A DNA stretch of 64,000 nt from assembly GCA_040882465.1 (NCBI GenBank), contig JBBEBG010000027.1:33491-97490 (forward strand). The letters are read 5' to 3'. A model generated the notes under the pieces. That model saw only the letters and a list, made by a program, of their open reading frames with translations. It did no database searches and had not been told where the DNA came from. The position numbers and the translations under genes were made by a program. Source of the DNA: Gemmatimonadota bacterium (GTDB taxonomy: Bacteria > Gemmatimonadota > Gemmatimonadetes > Longimicrobiales > Gaopeijiaceae). This document shows, in pieces, positions 32,238 to 41,104 of this stretch (positions are counted from its first letter, which is position 1; each line of letters opens with the position of its first letter).

Positions 32238-34256
32238 GTGAGCGCGATTCCCGTCACTGCGGTGCTCTGGTGGGTGGGCGCGTTTCTGGCCACGGCGGTG
32301 CTAGCCGCTGTCATTGCCCGAACGAGTGCCGCGACGCGGTTGGCTTACGGCCTGACCGCGACGGTCTCCGCAGTCGGGCTATTCTTTGCGCTGGCAAGCC
32401 TGCTCGGCGGCAGCGATCCCTCAATGATGACGCTCCCCCTCGGGGTCCCCTGGGTGGGCTCGCACTTCCGGCTCGATGGCCTCTCGAGCTTCTTCCTCGT
32501 CGTCGTAAACCTCGGAGGGTTCGTCTCGAGCCTCTACGCGCTCGGTTACGGCCGCCACGAACCCGCGCCCGAACGAGTCCTCCCCTTCTTTCCGGCCTTC
32601 CTGGCCGGGATGAACCTCGTGGTTGTCGCGGACGACGCCTTTACCTTCCTCCTGAGCTGGGAGTTCATGTCGCTCGCGTCCTGGGCCTTGGTCATGGCTC
32701 ACCACCGCGAGGCGGACAATGCCCGGGCCGGATACATCTACATCGTCATGGCGAGTGCGGGGACGCTGGCTTTGCTCCTCGCCTTCGGCCTGATGGCGGG
32801 ACCGGAAGGCGCATACAGCTTCGACGCGATCCGAGAAGGAAGGCTTCCGACACAGGTCGCCTCCGCCGTCCTCGCCCTCGCTCTGCTCGGGGCGGGATCG
32901 AAGGCGGGGATCGTCCCCCTCCACGTCTGGCTCCCCCTGGCACATCCCGCCGCTCCGAGCCACGTCTCGGCGCTGATGAGCGGGGTCATGACCAAGGTGG
33001 CTGTCTACGCGGTCATACGGATCCTCTTCGACCTCCTCGAGCCCACGGAGTGGTGGTGGGGAACGCTCGTTCTCGTGCTGGGCGGGATCACCGCGGTCAT
33101 GGGGGTACTCTATGCACTCATGCAGCATGACTTGAAGCGCCTGCTCGCCTACCACACGGTCGAAAACATCGGGATCATCTTCATCGGGCTCGGGCTGGCG
33201 CTCGCCTTTCGCGCCAACGGCATGGATGGGGCGGCCGCGCTCGCCTTCACGGCCGCGCTCTTCCATGTTCTCAACCACTCCCTCTTCAAGAGCCTCCTCT
33301 TTTTCGGCTCTGGCGCCGTGCTCACCGCGACGGGGCATCGCGACATGGAGAAGCTCGGCGGCCTGATCCACCGCATGCCCGCGACGAGCTTCACCTTCCT
33401 CGTCGCCGCCGTCGCGATCTCGGGCCTCCCACCCCTAAACGGCTTCGTCTCCGAGTGGCTGACATTCCAGGCCATCCTGTTGAGCCCGGACTCGCCGCAG
33501 TGGGACCTGAAGATCCTCGTCCCCGCGGTCGGGGCGCTGCTGGCTCTGTCCGCGGCGCTCGCCGCGGCGTGCTTCGTCAAGGCGTTCGGCGTGAGCTTTC
33601 TGGGCCGACCGAGGAGCCTCGCGGCGGCGGCGGCGCGGGAGACCGACCGCTTCTCGCTCGCCGCCATGTTCGCGCTGACGTTCCTCTGCCTCGTGGCTGG
33701 CGTTCTACCGGGATTCGTGATCGACGCCATCGGTCCGGCGGCCCAGATCGGCACGGGAACGCGGATGCCGGCGCAGAGTGCGCTTCCCTGGCTCTCCATC
33801 ATTCCTGTCGCGGAGAGCCGGAGCTCGTACAACGGCCTCTTCGTCTTCCTCTTCATCGTGGCCGCCACGATGTTCAGCGCCCTTGTGATCCATCGGCTCG
33901 CCTCGCGGGCACATCGCCGAGCCCCGGCCTGGGACTGCGGCTTTCCCGATGCGAGCCCGGCCACGCAGTACACGGCCGGCAGCTTCGCCCAACCGATTCG
34001 AAGGGTTTACGGCACCGTGTTCTTCCGCGCTCGGGAGCACGTGCACATGCCTCAGCCCGGAGACACCGGCCCGGCACGCCTCGAGGTCCGTCTGACGGAT
34101 CTGATTTGGGACCGGCTTTACGTGCCGCTTGCGGAGGCGGTCGGTCGCGTCGCGGATCGCCTGAACCCATTCCAGTTCCTGACGATCCGCCGTTACCTCG
34201 GCCTCGTACTGGTCGCGCTCGTCACGTTGCTCGTGCTGGTGGCACTCTGGCCATGA
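32238..34256 (+). CDS. Hydrogenase-4 subunit B-like proton-channel protein (HyfB type)
   Basis: 672 residues from GTG 32238, NuoL-related with about 16 TM helices. Conserved motifs are DDAFTFLLSWEFMSLASWALVMAHH, GSKAGIVPLHVWLPLAHPAAPSHVSALMSGVMTKVAVYAVIRIL and LKRLLAYHTVENIGIIFIGLGLALAF, then GFVSEWLTFQAI. The extended C-terminus carries WDCGFPDASPATQYTAGSFAQPIRRVYG, as in HyfB/HycC. It forms one of the ion-translocating subunits of the complex encoded by the next five genes. Confidence 0.92.
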   Translation: MSAIPVTAVLWWVGAFLATAVLAAVIARTSAATRLAYGLTATVSAVGLFFALASLLGGSDPSMMTLPLGVPWVGSHFRLDGLSSFFLVVVNLGGFVSSLYALGYGRHEPAPERVLPFFPAFLAGMNLVVVADDAFTFLLSWEFMSLASWALVMAHHREADNARAGYIYIVMASAGTLALLLAFGLMAGPEGAYSFDAIREGRLPTQVASAVLALALLGAGSKAGIVPLHVWLPLAHPAAPSHVSALMSGVMTKVAVYAVIRILFDLLEPTEWWWGTLVLVLGGITAVMGVLYALMQHDLKRLLAYHTVENIGIIFIGLGLALAFRANGMDGAAALAFTAALFHVLNHSLFKSLLFFGSGAVLTATGHRDMEKLGGLIHRMPATSFTFLVAAVAISGLPPLNGFVSEWLTFQAILLSPDSPQWDLKILVPAVGALLALSAALAAACFVKAFGVSFLGRPRSLAAAAARETDRFSLAAMFALTFLCLVAGVLPGFVIDAIGPAAQIGTGTRMPAQSALPWLSIIPVAESRSSYNGLFVFLFIVAATMFSALVIHRLASRAHRRAPAWDCGFPDASPATQYTAGSFAQPIRRVYGTVFFRAREHVHMPQPGDTGPARLEVRLTDLIWDRLYVPLAEAVGRVADRLNPFQFLTIRRYLGLVLVALVTLLVLVALWP

Positions 34257-35203
34257 TCGCCTCGCTCGCCGTCCAGGCGATTCAGATCCTTCTGGTGCTG
34301 ATCCTTGCGCCCGGCCTCACAGGACTCGTTCGAAAAGCGAAGGCCCGGCTTTTCCGACGCCAAGGCCCACCGCTATTTCAGCCCTATCGCGACCTCCTGA
34401 GGATGCTGCGCAAGGAGGTCGTGCTCGCGGAGAATGCCTCCTGGCTCTTCCGGACCACGCCCTACCTCATTCTCGCCGTGACATGGGTCGCGGCGTCGCT
34501 TGTGCCCACCTTTGCGACTGCCCTTCTCTTCTCCGGGGCAGCCGACCTGCTCGTCATCATCGCCCTCCTGGGAAGTGCGCGCTTCTTTCTGGCACTCGCC
34601 GGAATGGACGTCGGTACGTCGTTCGGCGGGATCGGCTCGAGCCGCGAGGTGATGATCGGCTCGCTCGCCGAGCCAGCGATGCTGATGGTCGTCTTCACCC
34701 TGGCCCTGATCGCCGGATCCACGCAGTTCTCGACGATCACCTCCGTCCTCGCCTCGGAGGGGATCGGACTCCGGCCCTCGCTCGGCCTGGGCCTCGCTGC
34801 GCTGATCATGGTGGCGATCGCGGAGAACTCGCGGATTCCCGTGGACAATCCGGCCACGCACCTGGAGCTCACGATGGTCCATGAGGCGATGGTCCTCGAG
34901 TATTCCGGACGGCATCTGGCGGTTCTCGAGCTCGCCGCCTGGCTCAAGCTCCTCCTTTACGTGTCCCTCATCGGAAGCGTGTTCTTTCCTTGGGGGCTGG
35001 CTCCGGCCAGCACCGGCTTCGCCGCGATGTCGGTGGGGGCGGGTGCGTACTTCGCCAAGTTGGTCCTCGGCGGCTTCCTCCTTGCCATGCTCGAGACGAC
35101 GGTCGCGAAGATGAGGGTCTTCCGCGTGCCCGACTTCCTGGGAGCCGGACTCATGCTGGGGCTGCTGGCGACGCTCCTCCTCTTCCTCGCTCGGAGTCTG
35201 TAG
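34253..35203 (+). CDS. NuoH/HyfC-like membrane anchor subunit
   Basis: 316 residues, ATGA overlap with the previous gene. Eight or so TM helices with the NuoH/HyfC loops: RRQGPPLFQPYRDLLRMLRKEVVL, ARFFLALAGMDVGTSFGGIGSSREVMIGSLAEPAML and AENSRIPVDNPATHLELTMVHEAMVLEYSG, the acidic quinone/ion-coupling region. NuoH-type subunits link the peripheral FeS arm to the proton channels. Confidence 0.92.
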   Translation: MIASLAVQAIQILLVLILAPGLTGLVRKAKARLFRRQGPPLFQPYRDLLRMLRKEVVLAENASWLFRTTPYLILAVTWVAASLVPTFATALLFSGAADLLVIIALLGSARFFLALAGMDVGTSFGGIGSSREVMIGSLAEPAMLMVVFTLALIAGSTQFSTITSVLASEGIGLRPSLGLGLAALIMVAIAENSRIPVDNPATHLELTMVHEAMVLEYSGRHLAVLELAAWLKLLLYVSLIGSVFFPWGLAPASTGFAAMSVGAGAYFAKLVLGGFLLAMLETTVAKMRVFRVPDFLGAGLMLGLLATLLLFLARSL

Positions 35204-35869
35204 ATGACGACAGACCTCCAATTCGACGTCGCACACTTCCTCGCCGCGGGCATGGTTCTGCTGAGCTTTCTGATGCTCTATCAGGACCGCATGTACGCCT
35301 TGCTCGACGTCTTCAGGCTCCATGCCGTCTTACTCGCGCTCTCGGTCACCTGGCAGGCCTACATGCAGTCGGCCCCGCATCTCCTGGTGACCGCGGGGAT
35401 CGCGCTCGTCTTCAAGGCGTTCATCGTCCCGACGGCACTGCGCCGGATCGTCGTACGTCTCGGCATTCATCGTGAGATCGAGACCGTGGGTGGCGTCGGA
35501 CTCACCATGCTCGCGGGCATGGGGCTCGTTGCCCTGTCCATGGTCGTGATCCTGAAGGTCACTCCGGGGGCAGATGCCCTGGCCCGGGAGGATCTGGCCT
35601 TCGCGCTGTCCGTCGTGCTCCTCGGCCTCCTTCTGATGGTAACGCGGCGAAACGCGGTCACGCAGGTCATCGGGTTCATGTCGCTCGAGAATGGCCTGGT
35701 CCTGGCCGCGACGGGCGCGATGGGAATGCCCCTCGTGGTCGAGATCAGCGTCGCCTTTTCCGTTCTGATCGCGTTCATCGTGATCGGGATCTTCCTCTTC
35801 CGCATCCGTGAGCGCTTCGACACGGTGGACGTGCATGCCCTGGACCGGTTCAGAGGAGAGCGGGAATGA
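35204..35869 (+). CDS. HyfE-like membrane subunit
   Basis: 221 residues, seven TM helices, start ATG directly after the previous stop. C-terminal half resembles NuoK: TRRNAVTQVIGFMSLENGLVLAATGAMGMPLVVEISVAFSVLIAFIVIGIFLFRIRE, with the family Glu in FMSLENG. The N-terminal half is HyfE-specific. This subunit exists only in Hyf/Ehr-type complexes and helps separate them from ordinary complex I. Confidence 0.9.
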   Translation: MTTDLQFDVAHFLAAGMVLLSFLMLYQDRMYALLDVFRLHAVLLALSVTWQAYMQSAPHLLVTAGIALVFKAFIVPTALRRIVVRLGIHREIETVGGVGLTMLAGMGLVALSMVVILKVTPGADALAREDLAFALSVVLLGLLLMVTRRNAVTQVIGFMSLENGLVLAATGAMGMPLVVEISVAFSVLIAFIVIGIFLFRIRERFDTVDVHALDRFRGERE

Positions 35870-37317
35870 CCGGCCTCCCCATCGGCGGCGAGGTCGCCAC
35901 CCTTCTGATCCCCCTGATCGCGGCCGCCGTCCTGGCCGCGCTTCCCGGATATCGGGTGACCGCCCGCCTCAACGTGATCGCGACCTTCGCGACGCTGGTC
36001 GCCGCCCTCTCGCTCTTCTTCACCGAGCGACCGCTCCCCGGACCCTATCTCATCGTAGACGACCTCAACATCGTCTTCCTGGTGCTGACCACCTTCGTCG
36101 CCTTCACGACGAGCATCTTCAGCGCGAGCTACATAGCCCACGAGCTCGCCACGGGCCGTCTGACGCCGGCCTACCTGCGGTTCTACCACGCGACGTACCA
36201 GCTCCTGATGTTCGGGATGAACCTCGCGCTACTCGCGAACAACATCGGCGTGATGTGGGTGGCGATCGAGCTGGCGACGCTCACCACGGTGCTGATGGTC
36301 GGGATCTACCGCACCCACGAGGCCCTGGAGGCGGCATGGAAGTACTTCATTCTCGGGAGCGTCGGGATCGGACTGGCCCTGTTCGGGACCGTCCTGGTTT
36401 ACCTCGCGGCCCAGCCCGTCGTGGGCGAAGGCCTGAACGCGATGGTCTGGACCATCCTCGTCGAACGAGCGGGAGAGCTGGACCCGGGGCTCCTCGATGT
36501 CGCCTTCGTGTTTCTGCTTCTCGGATATGGAACCAAGGTCGGGCTGGCACCCCTGCACGCATGGCTCCCCGACGCGCACGCCGAGGGGCCCACCCCGATC
36601 TCGGCGGTCCTGTCGGGGCTCCTTCTGAACGTCGCCCTTCACGCCATTCTGCGATTCAAGATCCTGCTGGCCGGAGCGCCGGAGGCGCTCTCGCCGGGTC
36701 CTCTGTTGGTGACGCTTGGACTCGTGTCGCTGGTCTTCGCCGGCTTCATGCTCTATCGCAGACGGGACATCAAGCGACTCTTCGCCTATTCCTCGATCGA
36801 GCATATGGGGATCATCGCCTTCGCCTTCGGGATGGGAGGACCGCTGGCCAACTTCGCCGGCCTCCTCCACATGGTGATGCACTCGCTCACGAAGTCCGCG
36901 ATTTTTTTCGTCGTGGGCCACATCGCGCAGGTGAAGGGAACGCAGAAGATCGCCGACATCCGCGGGCTCACCGTGAGCCATCCGGCTCTCGGATGGGCGT
37001 TGGTGCTCGGTGTCGTGGCCATCGCGGGGATGCCCCCCCTCGGAATCTTCATGAGCGAGTTCCTCGTCGTCTCGTCCACCTTCGCCCGCCAGCCGCTTTT
37101 GGCGGTTCCTCTCGTGTCGGGACTCCTCGTCGGATTTGGCGCCCTCTTTCTCCGGCTCACCGGACTGGCCTTCGGGGAGCCGTTCGGTGAGTCCGCGCCG
37201 GACGAAGCGTCGTACGTGCCGATCTACGTCCACCTCGCGCTCGTGCTGGTGGCCGGCGTCTACCTTCCGCCGACGCTGGTGGTCTGGTTCCAGCATGTCG
37301 CGGGTCTTCTGGGATAG
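35866..37317 (+). CDS. HyfF-like proton-channel subunit
   Basis: 483 residues with ATGA overlap. NuoN/L family motif are present: NNIGVMWVAIELATLTTVLMVGIYRTHEALEAAWKYFILG, GYGTKVGLAPLHAWLPDAHAEGPTPISAVLSGLLLNVALHAILRF and IKRLFAYSSIEHMGIIAFAFGMGG. With the HyfB-like subunit it gives the complex two large antiporter-type channels. Confidence 0.92.
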   Translation: MTGLPIGGEVATLLIPLIAAAVLAALPGYRVTARLNVIATFATLVAALSLFFTERPLPGPYLIVDDLNIVFLVLTTFVAFTTSIFSASYIAHELATGRLTPAYLRFYHATYQLLMFGMNLALLANNIGVMWVAIELATLTTVLMVGIYRTHEALEAAWKYFILGSVGIGLALFGTVLVYLAAQPVVGEGLNAMVWTILVERAGELDPGLLDVAFVFLLLGYGTKVGLAPLHAWLPDAHAEGPTPISAVLSGLLLNVALHAILRFKILLAGAPEALSPGPLLVTLGLVSLVFAGFMLYRRRDIKRLFAYSSIEHMGIIAFAFGMGGPLANFAGLLHMVMHSLTKSAIFFVVGHIAQVKGTQKIADIRGLTVSHPALGWALVLGVVAIAGMPPLGIFMSEFLVVSSTFARQPLLAVPLVSGLLVGFGALFLRLTGLAFGEPFGESAPDEASYVPIYVHLALVLVAGVYLPPTLVVWFQHVAGLLG

Positions 37318-37325
37318 GGAACGGC

Positions 37326-38828
37326 ATGGACCTGCACACGATCGTCGCGGAAGCCCGACGGGTGGGGGCGCACCGTCCATGGCCGCGCGTGGTGGTGACC
37401 GCGGACGGCTGGGAGGCCGCGATCGCGAGCATGGTCGCGGGCGACCTCACCCTTCTGGGACTTTGGGGCGATGGGCCGACGGTTCACATGGCCGTCCTCG
37501 TCGAGAGCACCACCGAGATCGCGGTCCTGAGCCTCCCCTGCCCGACGGGTCGTTATCCTTCCGTAGGGAGGAAGCACGCGGCGGCGATCCGCCCGGAGCG
37601 GGCGCTCCGCGACCTCACCAGCCTCGTGCCGGTCGGCCTCCCCGACGAGCGCCCCTGGCTCGACCACGGCCGCTGGGGCCTCCGCCACCCGCTCGGCGAA
37701 AAGAGCGCGAACGTAGGCGCTCCGCCGACTTATGCCTTCCTCCCGGCCGAGGGCGAAAGCCTCCACCAGATCCCCGTGGGACCGGTCCACGCTGGAATCA
37801 TCGAGCCGGGGCATTTCCGTTTCACCGCGAACGGCGAAGCGGTTGTCCGGCTAGAGGAAAGGCTCGGTTACACGCACAAGGGCATCGAGGGCCTGATGGA
37901 GGGTGCCGACCTCGCGACCGCGGCTCGGCTCGCCGGACGTGTATCGGGGGATTCGACGGTTGCCTATGCGCTCGCGTTCGCTCGGGCCGTCGAAGCAGCC
38001 CTGGAAATCGAGGCGCCCCCTCGGGCCGCTCGGCTCCGAGCGGTGATGGCCGAGGTCGAACGTATTGCCAACCACATCGGAGACATCGGCGCGATCTGCA
38101 ACGACGCCTCCTTTGGGCTCATGCACGCGCACTGCGGCGTGCTCCGGGAAAGGGTCCTTCGATTCGCGCAGGGGGCATTCGGGCACCGGCTGATGATGGA
38201 CGCGATCGTGCCCGGCGGGGTCGCGGTTGACCTTTCCGCCGATGACGCATCGCAGCTCCGCTCCCTCCTCCGACTTCTCCGACGCGATTTTCAGCCGCTC
38301 GTCGAGCTATACGACGGTACCGCCTCGCTCCAGGATCGCACGGTTGGCACCGGGATCCTGAAACCGGCGCTGGCAGGCGCTTTCGGGGCCAGCGGGTTCG
38401 TCGGGCGTGCCTCGGGCCGCGCCTTCGACGCAAGGCGGGCGCTTCGGTATCCGCCCTTCGATGTTTTGGAGTTCGAGGTGCCGGTTCTCGAAGAGGGTGA
38501 TGTCAACGCGCGCGTCTGGATCCGGATCCGTGAGGTCGAGCAGTCCCTCGCACTGCTCTCCGCGCTGGCCGACCTGCCGGAGGGTCCGATTCGCCGCGAG
38601 CTCCCGATCCGGGCCGGCGAGGGAATGGCCATCGCCGAGGGATTCCGCGGGGACGTCCTGGCCTGGGTGCGGATGGACGGGGAGGGAAAGCTCCTCCGCT
38701 GCCACCTCCGCGACCCTTCCTGGTTCCAGTGGCCGCTCCTGGAAGCGGCCGTCGAGGGAAACATCGTCGCCGACTTTCCGCTGTGTAACAAGTCGTTCAA
38801 CTGCTCATACTCGGGACACGACGTCTAG
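37326..38828 (+). CDS. HyfG/HycE-like large subunit without [NiFe]-binding cysteines
   Basis: 500 residues. The N-terminal 130 residues correspond to the 30-kDa (NuoC-like) part fused to a NuoD-like large subunit, as in HycE/HyfG (YTHKGIEGLMEG near 182-193, AEVERIANHIGDIGAICNDASFG around 245-265). [NiFe] hydrogenases hold the metal with CGxC near the first motif and DPCxxC at the C-terminus. Here the first motif reads GRVSGDS (S207 and S210 replace the cysteines), and the second reads DPSWFQW (Ser and Gln replace the cysteines). The C-terminal tail, DFPLCNKSFNCSYSGHDV, is intact. Nickel-iron binding is therefore impossible. The protein belongs to the energy-converting-hydrogenase-related (Ehr) group. 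Confidence 0.92.
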   Translation: MDLHTIVAEARRVGAHRPWPRVVVTADGWEAAIASMVAGDLTLLGLWGDGPTVHMAVLVESTTEIAVLSLPCPTGRYPSVGRKHAAAIRPERALRDLTSLVPVGLPDERPWLDHGRWGLRHPLGEKSANVGAPPTYAFLPAEGESLHQIPVGPVHAGIIEPGHFRFTANGEAVVRLEERLGYTHKGIEGLMEGADLATAARLAGRVSGDSTVAYALAFARAVEAALEIEAPPRAARLRAVMAEVERIANHIGDIGAICNDASFGLMHAHCGVLRERVLRFAQGAFGHRLMMDAIVPGGVAVDLSADDASQLRSLLRLLRRDFQPLVELYDGTASLQDRTVGTGILKPALAGAFGASGFVGRASGRAFDARRALRYPPFDVLEFEVPVLEEGDVNARVWIRIREVEQSLALLSALADLPEGPIRRELPIRAGEGMAIAEGFRGDVLAWVRMDGEGKLLRCHLRDPSWFQWPLLEAAVEGNIVADFPLCNKSFNCSYSGHDV

Positions 38829-38830
38829 AC

Positions 38831-39349
38831 ATGCCCATGCGGAAGCTGTTGTTCCAGGGTCTCGTTCGCCCCCCCTTCACGGAGGTTGCGCCAGCGATCA
38901 GTGCGGAAGAGCTCGCTGAGCTGTCCGCGCGGCTTGACGCGGTAGCGCGGCGCCGGCTCGGGCGAGGCCTGGCCATCCGCCAGGTCGACGCGGGATCGTG
39001 CAACGGCTGTGAGCTCGAGATCCACGCGCTCCACAATGCCTTCTACGATCTGGAGCGGTTCGGACTCCGTTTTGTCGCCTCTCCCCGCCACGCCGACGTT
39101 CTCTTGGTCACCGGACCAGTGACGAAGAACATGGCCGAGGCGCTCGCGCGAACCTACGAGGCGACTCCGGAACCAAAGTGGGTCGTAAGTGCCGGCGCTT
39201 GTGCGCTCGACGGCGGGATCTTCGCGCCGTCGTACGCCGTGGTCGGCGGGGTTGGCCAGGTGATCCCCGTGGATCTCCACATCCCGGGTTGCCCCCCGAC
39301 GCCGGCGGACTTGCTGAAGGGTCTCGTCTCGCTCCTCGAACCAAGGTAG
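38831..39349 (+). CDS. NuoB/HyfI-like small [4Fe-4S] subunit
   Basis: 172 residues. The four cysteines that bind the N2-type [4Fe-4S] cluster are present: C57 and C60 in GSCNGCELE, C124 in SAGACALDGGI and C154 in IPGCPPTPADLL. No 8-Fe ferredoxin subunit (HyfH/NuoI) follows, so the visible electron chain is just this one cluster facing the cysteine-free large subunit. It is the last gene of the Ehr-type set. Confidence 0.92.
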   Translation: MPMRKLLFQGLVRPPFTEVAPAISAEELAELSARLDAVARRRLGRGLAIRQVDAGSCNGCELEIHALHNAFYDLERFGLRFVASPRHADVLLVTGPVTKNMAEALARTYEATPEPKWVVSAGACALDGGIFAPSYAVVGGVGQVIPVDLHIPGCPPTPADLLKGLVSLLEPR

Positions 39350-39612
39350 AAAGGTGCGGCCGCGGCCTGGTCCCTTCCGCGTCGTTGCTCAGCCGAACGC
39401 CTCGACGTTTCCCGGTCGCCCTGGGCGCGCTCGAAGCAACTCCGTACGTCCTCCCGCCCGCCCGCGCACTCAGTCGGCTGATCGGTTCTGCCTCGGGGCC
39501 GGCTTCGCGACCGGGCGCTTCGGCTTCGTCCAGATTCATGGGGACCCGGCCCAAAGGCGATCCACGACAGGATCGCGGGGACCGTGGTGGTTCGGAGCCA
39601 TGGGCTCGATCC

Positions 39613-40137
39613 ATGAGGATCCTCGGCGGGGAGTGGGCCGGAAGGGATCTGGTTTCCCCATCGGGGCGCGTCCGTCCGACGGCCGAGGAGGTGAGGGACC
39701 GATGGATGGACTTTCTTTTAGCCGATCTCTCAGGGGCTCGGGTCCTCGAACTCTATGCAGGCTCCGGGGCCCTCGGGTTGGAGGCGCTCTCTCGGGGAGC
39801 CGCGAGCTGCGACTTCGTCGAGAACAACCCTTCCGCACCCCATTCCCTCAAGGCCAACGTCACGAGCCTACGAGCCCGCGGGCGGACCCGGATTTTCAAG
39901 CGGGATGCGTTGATCTTTTGCGAAGGGGTGCGACCGGGCGGCTACGACCTGGTCCTGGCCGATCCCCCGCATGGATCAAGGCAGTTGGAGCGCCTGATCG
40001 AACGTTGGATGGCCGTCCCCTTCTCTCGGATTCTTTCGGTGGAGCATGCGGCAGACCACGTCGTCCCTCGCGGCGGTCGAGTTGTCCGCTTCGAGGCCAC
40101 CGTGGTCACGACCTATCGGGCGAAAAGCGCGGGTTAG
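39613..40137 (+). CDS. RsmD-like RNA methyltransferase
   Basis: 174 residues from ATG 39613, which begins with the RsmD opening MRILGGEWAGRDLVSPSGRVRPTAEEVRDRWMDFLL. The SAM-binding motif is VLELYAGSGALGLEALSRGA. Members methylate G966 of 16S rRNA. The catalytic motif DPPY/F reads DPPH here (VLADPPHG), and the protein ends soon after, so activity is likely but not certain. The 263 bases before it (39350-39612) hold no other supportable gene. Confidence 0.8.
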   Translation: MRILGGEWAGRDLVSPSGRVRPTAEEVRDRWMDFLLADLSGARVLELYAGSGALGLEALSRGAASCDFVENNPSAPHSLKANVTSLRARGRTRIFKRDALIFCEGVRPGGYDLVLADPPHGSRQLERLIERWMAVPFSRILSVEHAADHVVPRGGRVVRFEATVVTTYRAKSAG

Positions 40138-40220
40138 AGCGCCGAGGGCCACTTCCGCGCCGCAGGATGGGCGCCACCTCGCTGGCCGGAACCTCTGGGC
40201 CTCCGAGACCTCCAGCCCGG

Positions 40221-40249
40221 TTGCTCCATCGGGTCCCTCGCCGTACCCT
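40221..40249 (+). promoter_or_regulatory. Probable leaderless promoter of the DUF4159 gene
   Basis: TTGCTC (40221-40226), a 17-base spacer and TACCCT (40244-40249), with 7 bases to the ATG at 40257. The geometry is the same as before leuS. No Shine-Dalgarno. Confidence 0.5.
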
Positions 40250-40256
40250 CTTCCGC

Positions 40257-41093
40257 ATGGGCCCACGCAGGTGGCTTCTTTTCCCGATCCTCTTCGCCGC
40301 TGCGCCAGCGTTGACGGCTCTCGCTCTCCCCGAGGCCGCCTCGGCCCAATTCTTCCGCTTCGGGGCAACGAACGTGCGTCTGGGGGACGGTCTTCCCGAC
40401 CAGCCGGGCGGGTTCACCTTCTGCCGGCTCGCGTATTATTCGGTGCGCAGCGAGCCGAGTGGAACCGGGCGGGACACCGACTTCCCGGACGCGGAGCGGA
40501 ATCTCTCGACCCGACTCGCCGAGCTCACCCCGATCACGCCGAGCCGCTGGACTCATGGCGAACCCGGGTTCGCGGTCGTGACCGCCACCGACCCCGATCT
40601 CTACCAGTGCCCCTTTCTCTTCACCTCCGACGCGGGGACGATGGGCCTCGACGATGCCGAGTCGAGCGCCCTCCGCGACTACCTTCTGAAGGGCGGCTTC
40701 TTCTGGGTGGACGACTTCTGGGGTGAGGCGGCCTGGAACCACTGGGCCCGGGAGATCGGGCGGGTTCTTCCCGAATATCGGATCGTGGACCTTCCGCTGA
40801 ACCACCCCCTCTTCGAGATCGTCTATATCGTCCCGAAGCTTCCGCAGATCCCGTCCATCCGGCACTGGAGGAACAGCGGGGGCGGGACCTCGGAGCGGGG
40901 CGCGGAGAGCGCGACCCCGCACATTCGTGCGATCATGGACGACACCGGGCGCATCCTCGTCCTCATGACCCACAACACCGACATTGCGGACGGGTGGGAA
41001 CGCGAGGCCGAGGACCCCAACTTCTTCCAGTTCTTTTCTCCCGACGCTTATGCGGTCGGTATCAACATCCTCGTCTGGATGATGACGCACTGA
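40257..41093 (+). CDS. DUF4159 protein, exported
   Basis: 278 residues with a signal peptide (WLLFPILFAAAPALTALALPEAASAQ). DUF4159 core: TFCRLAYYSVRSEPSGTGRDTDFPDAERNLSTRLAELT, FLFTSDAGTMGLDDAESSALRDYLLKGGFFWVDDFWG and YAVGINILVWMMTH at the very end. The fold is like a glutamine-amidotransferase/Rossmann domain of unknown role. Genes of this family often sit beside AAA ATPase/VWA operons, which are absent here. Confidence 0.83.
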   Translation: MGPRRWLLFPILFAAAPALTALALPEAASAQFFRFGATNVRLGDGLPDQPGGFTFCRLAYYSVRSEPSGTGRDTDFPDAERNLSTRLAELTPITPSRWTHGEPGFAVVTATDPDLYQCPFLFTSDAGTMGLDDAESSALRDYLLKGGFFWVDDFWGEAAWNHWAREIGRVLPEYRIVDLPLNHPLFEIVYIVPKLPQIPSIRHWRNSGGGTSERGAESATPHIRAIMDDTGRILVLMTHNTDIADGWEREAEDPNFFQFFSPDAYAVGINILVWMMTH

Positions 41094-41104
41094 GCTTCAA
41101 GCAC

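Noticed and set aside
32238..39349. Functional hydrogenase-4
   Set aside because: All four [NiFe] cysteines of the large subunit are replaced and no maturation genes are present.
31946..39349. DabAB-type inorganic carbon transporter or ordinary complex I
   Set aside because: No DabA (DUF2309) and no NADH module. The HyfE-like subunit and HyfB-type C-terminus fit the Hyf/Ehr group.
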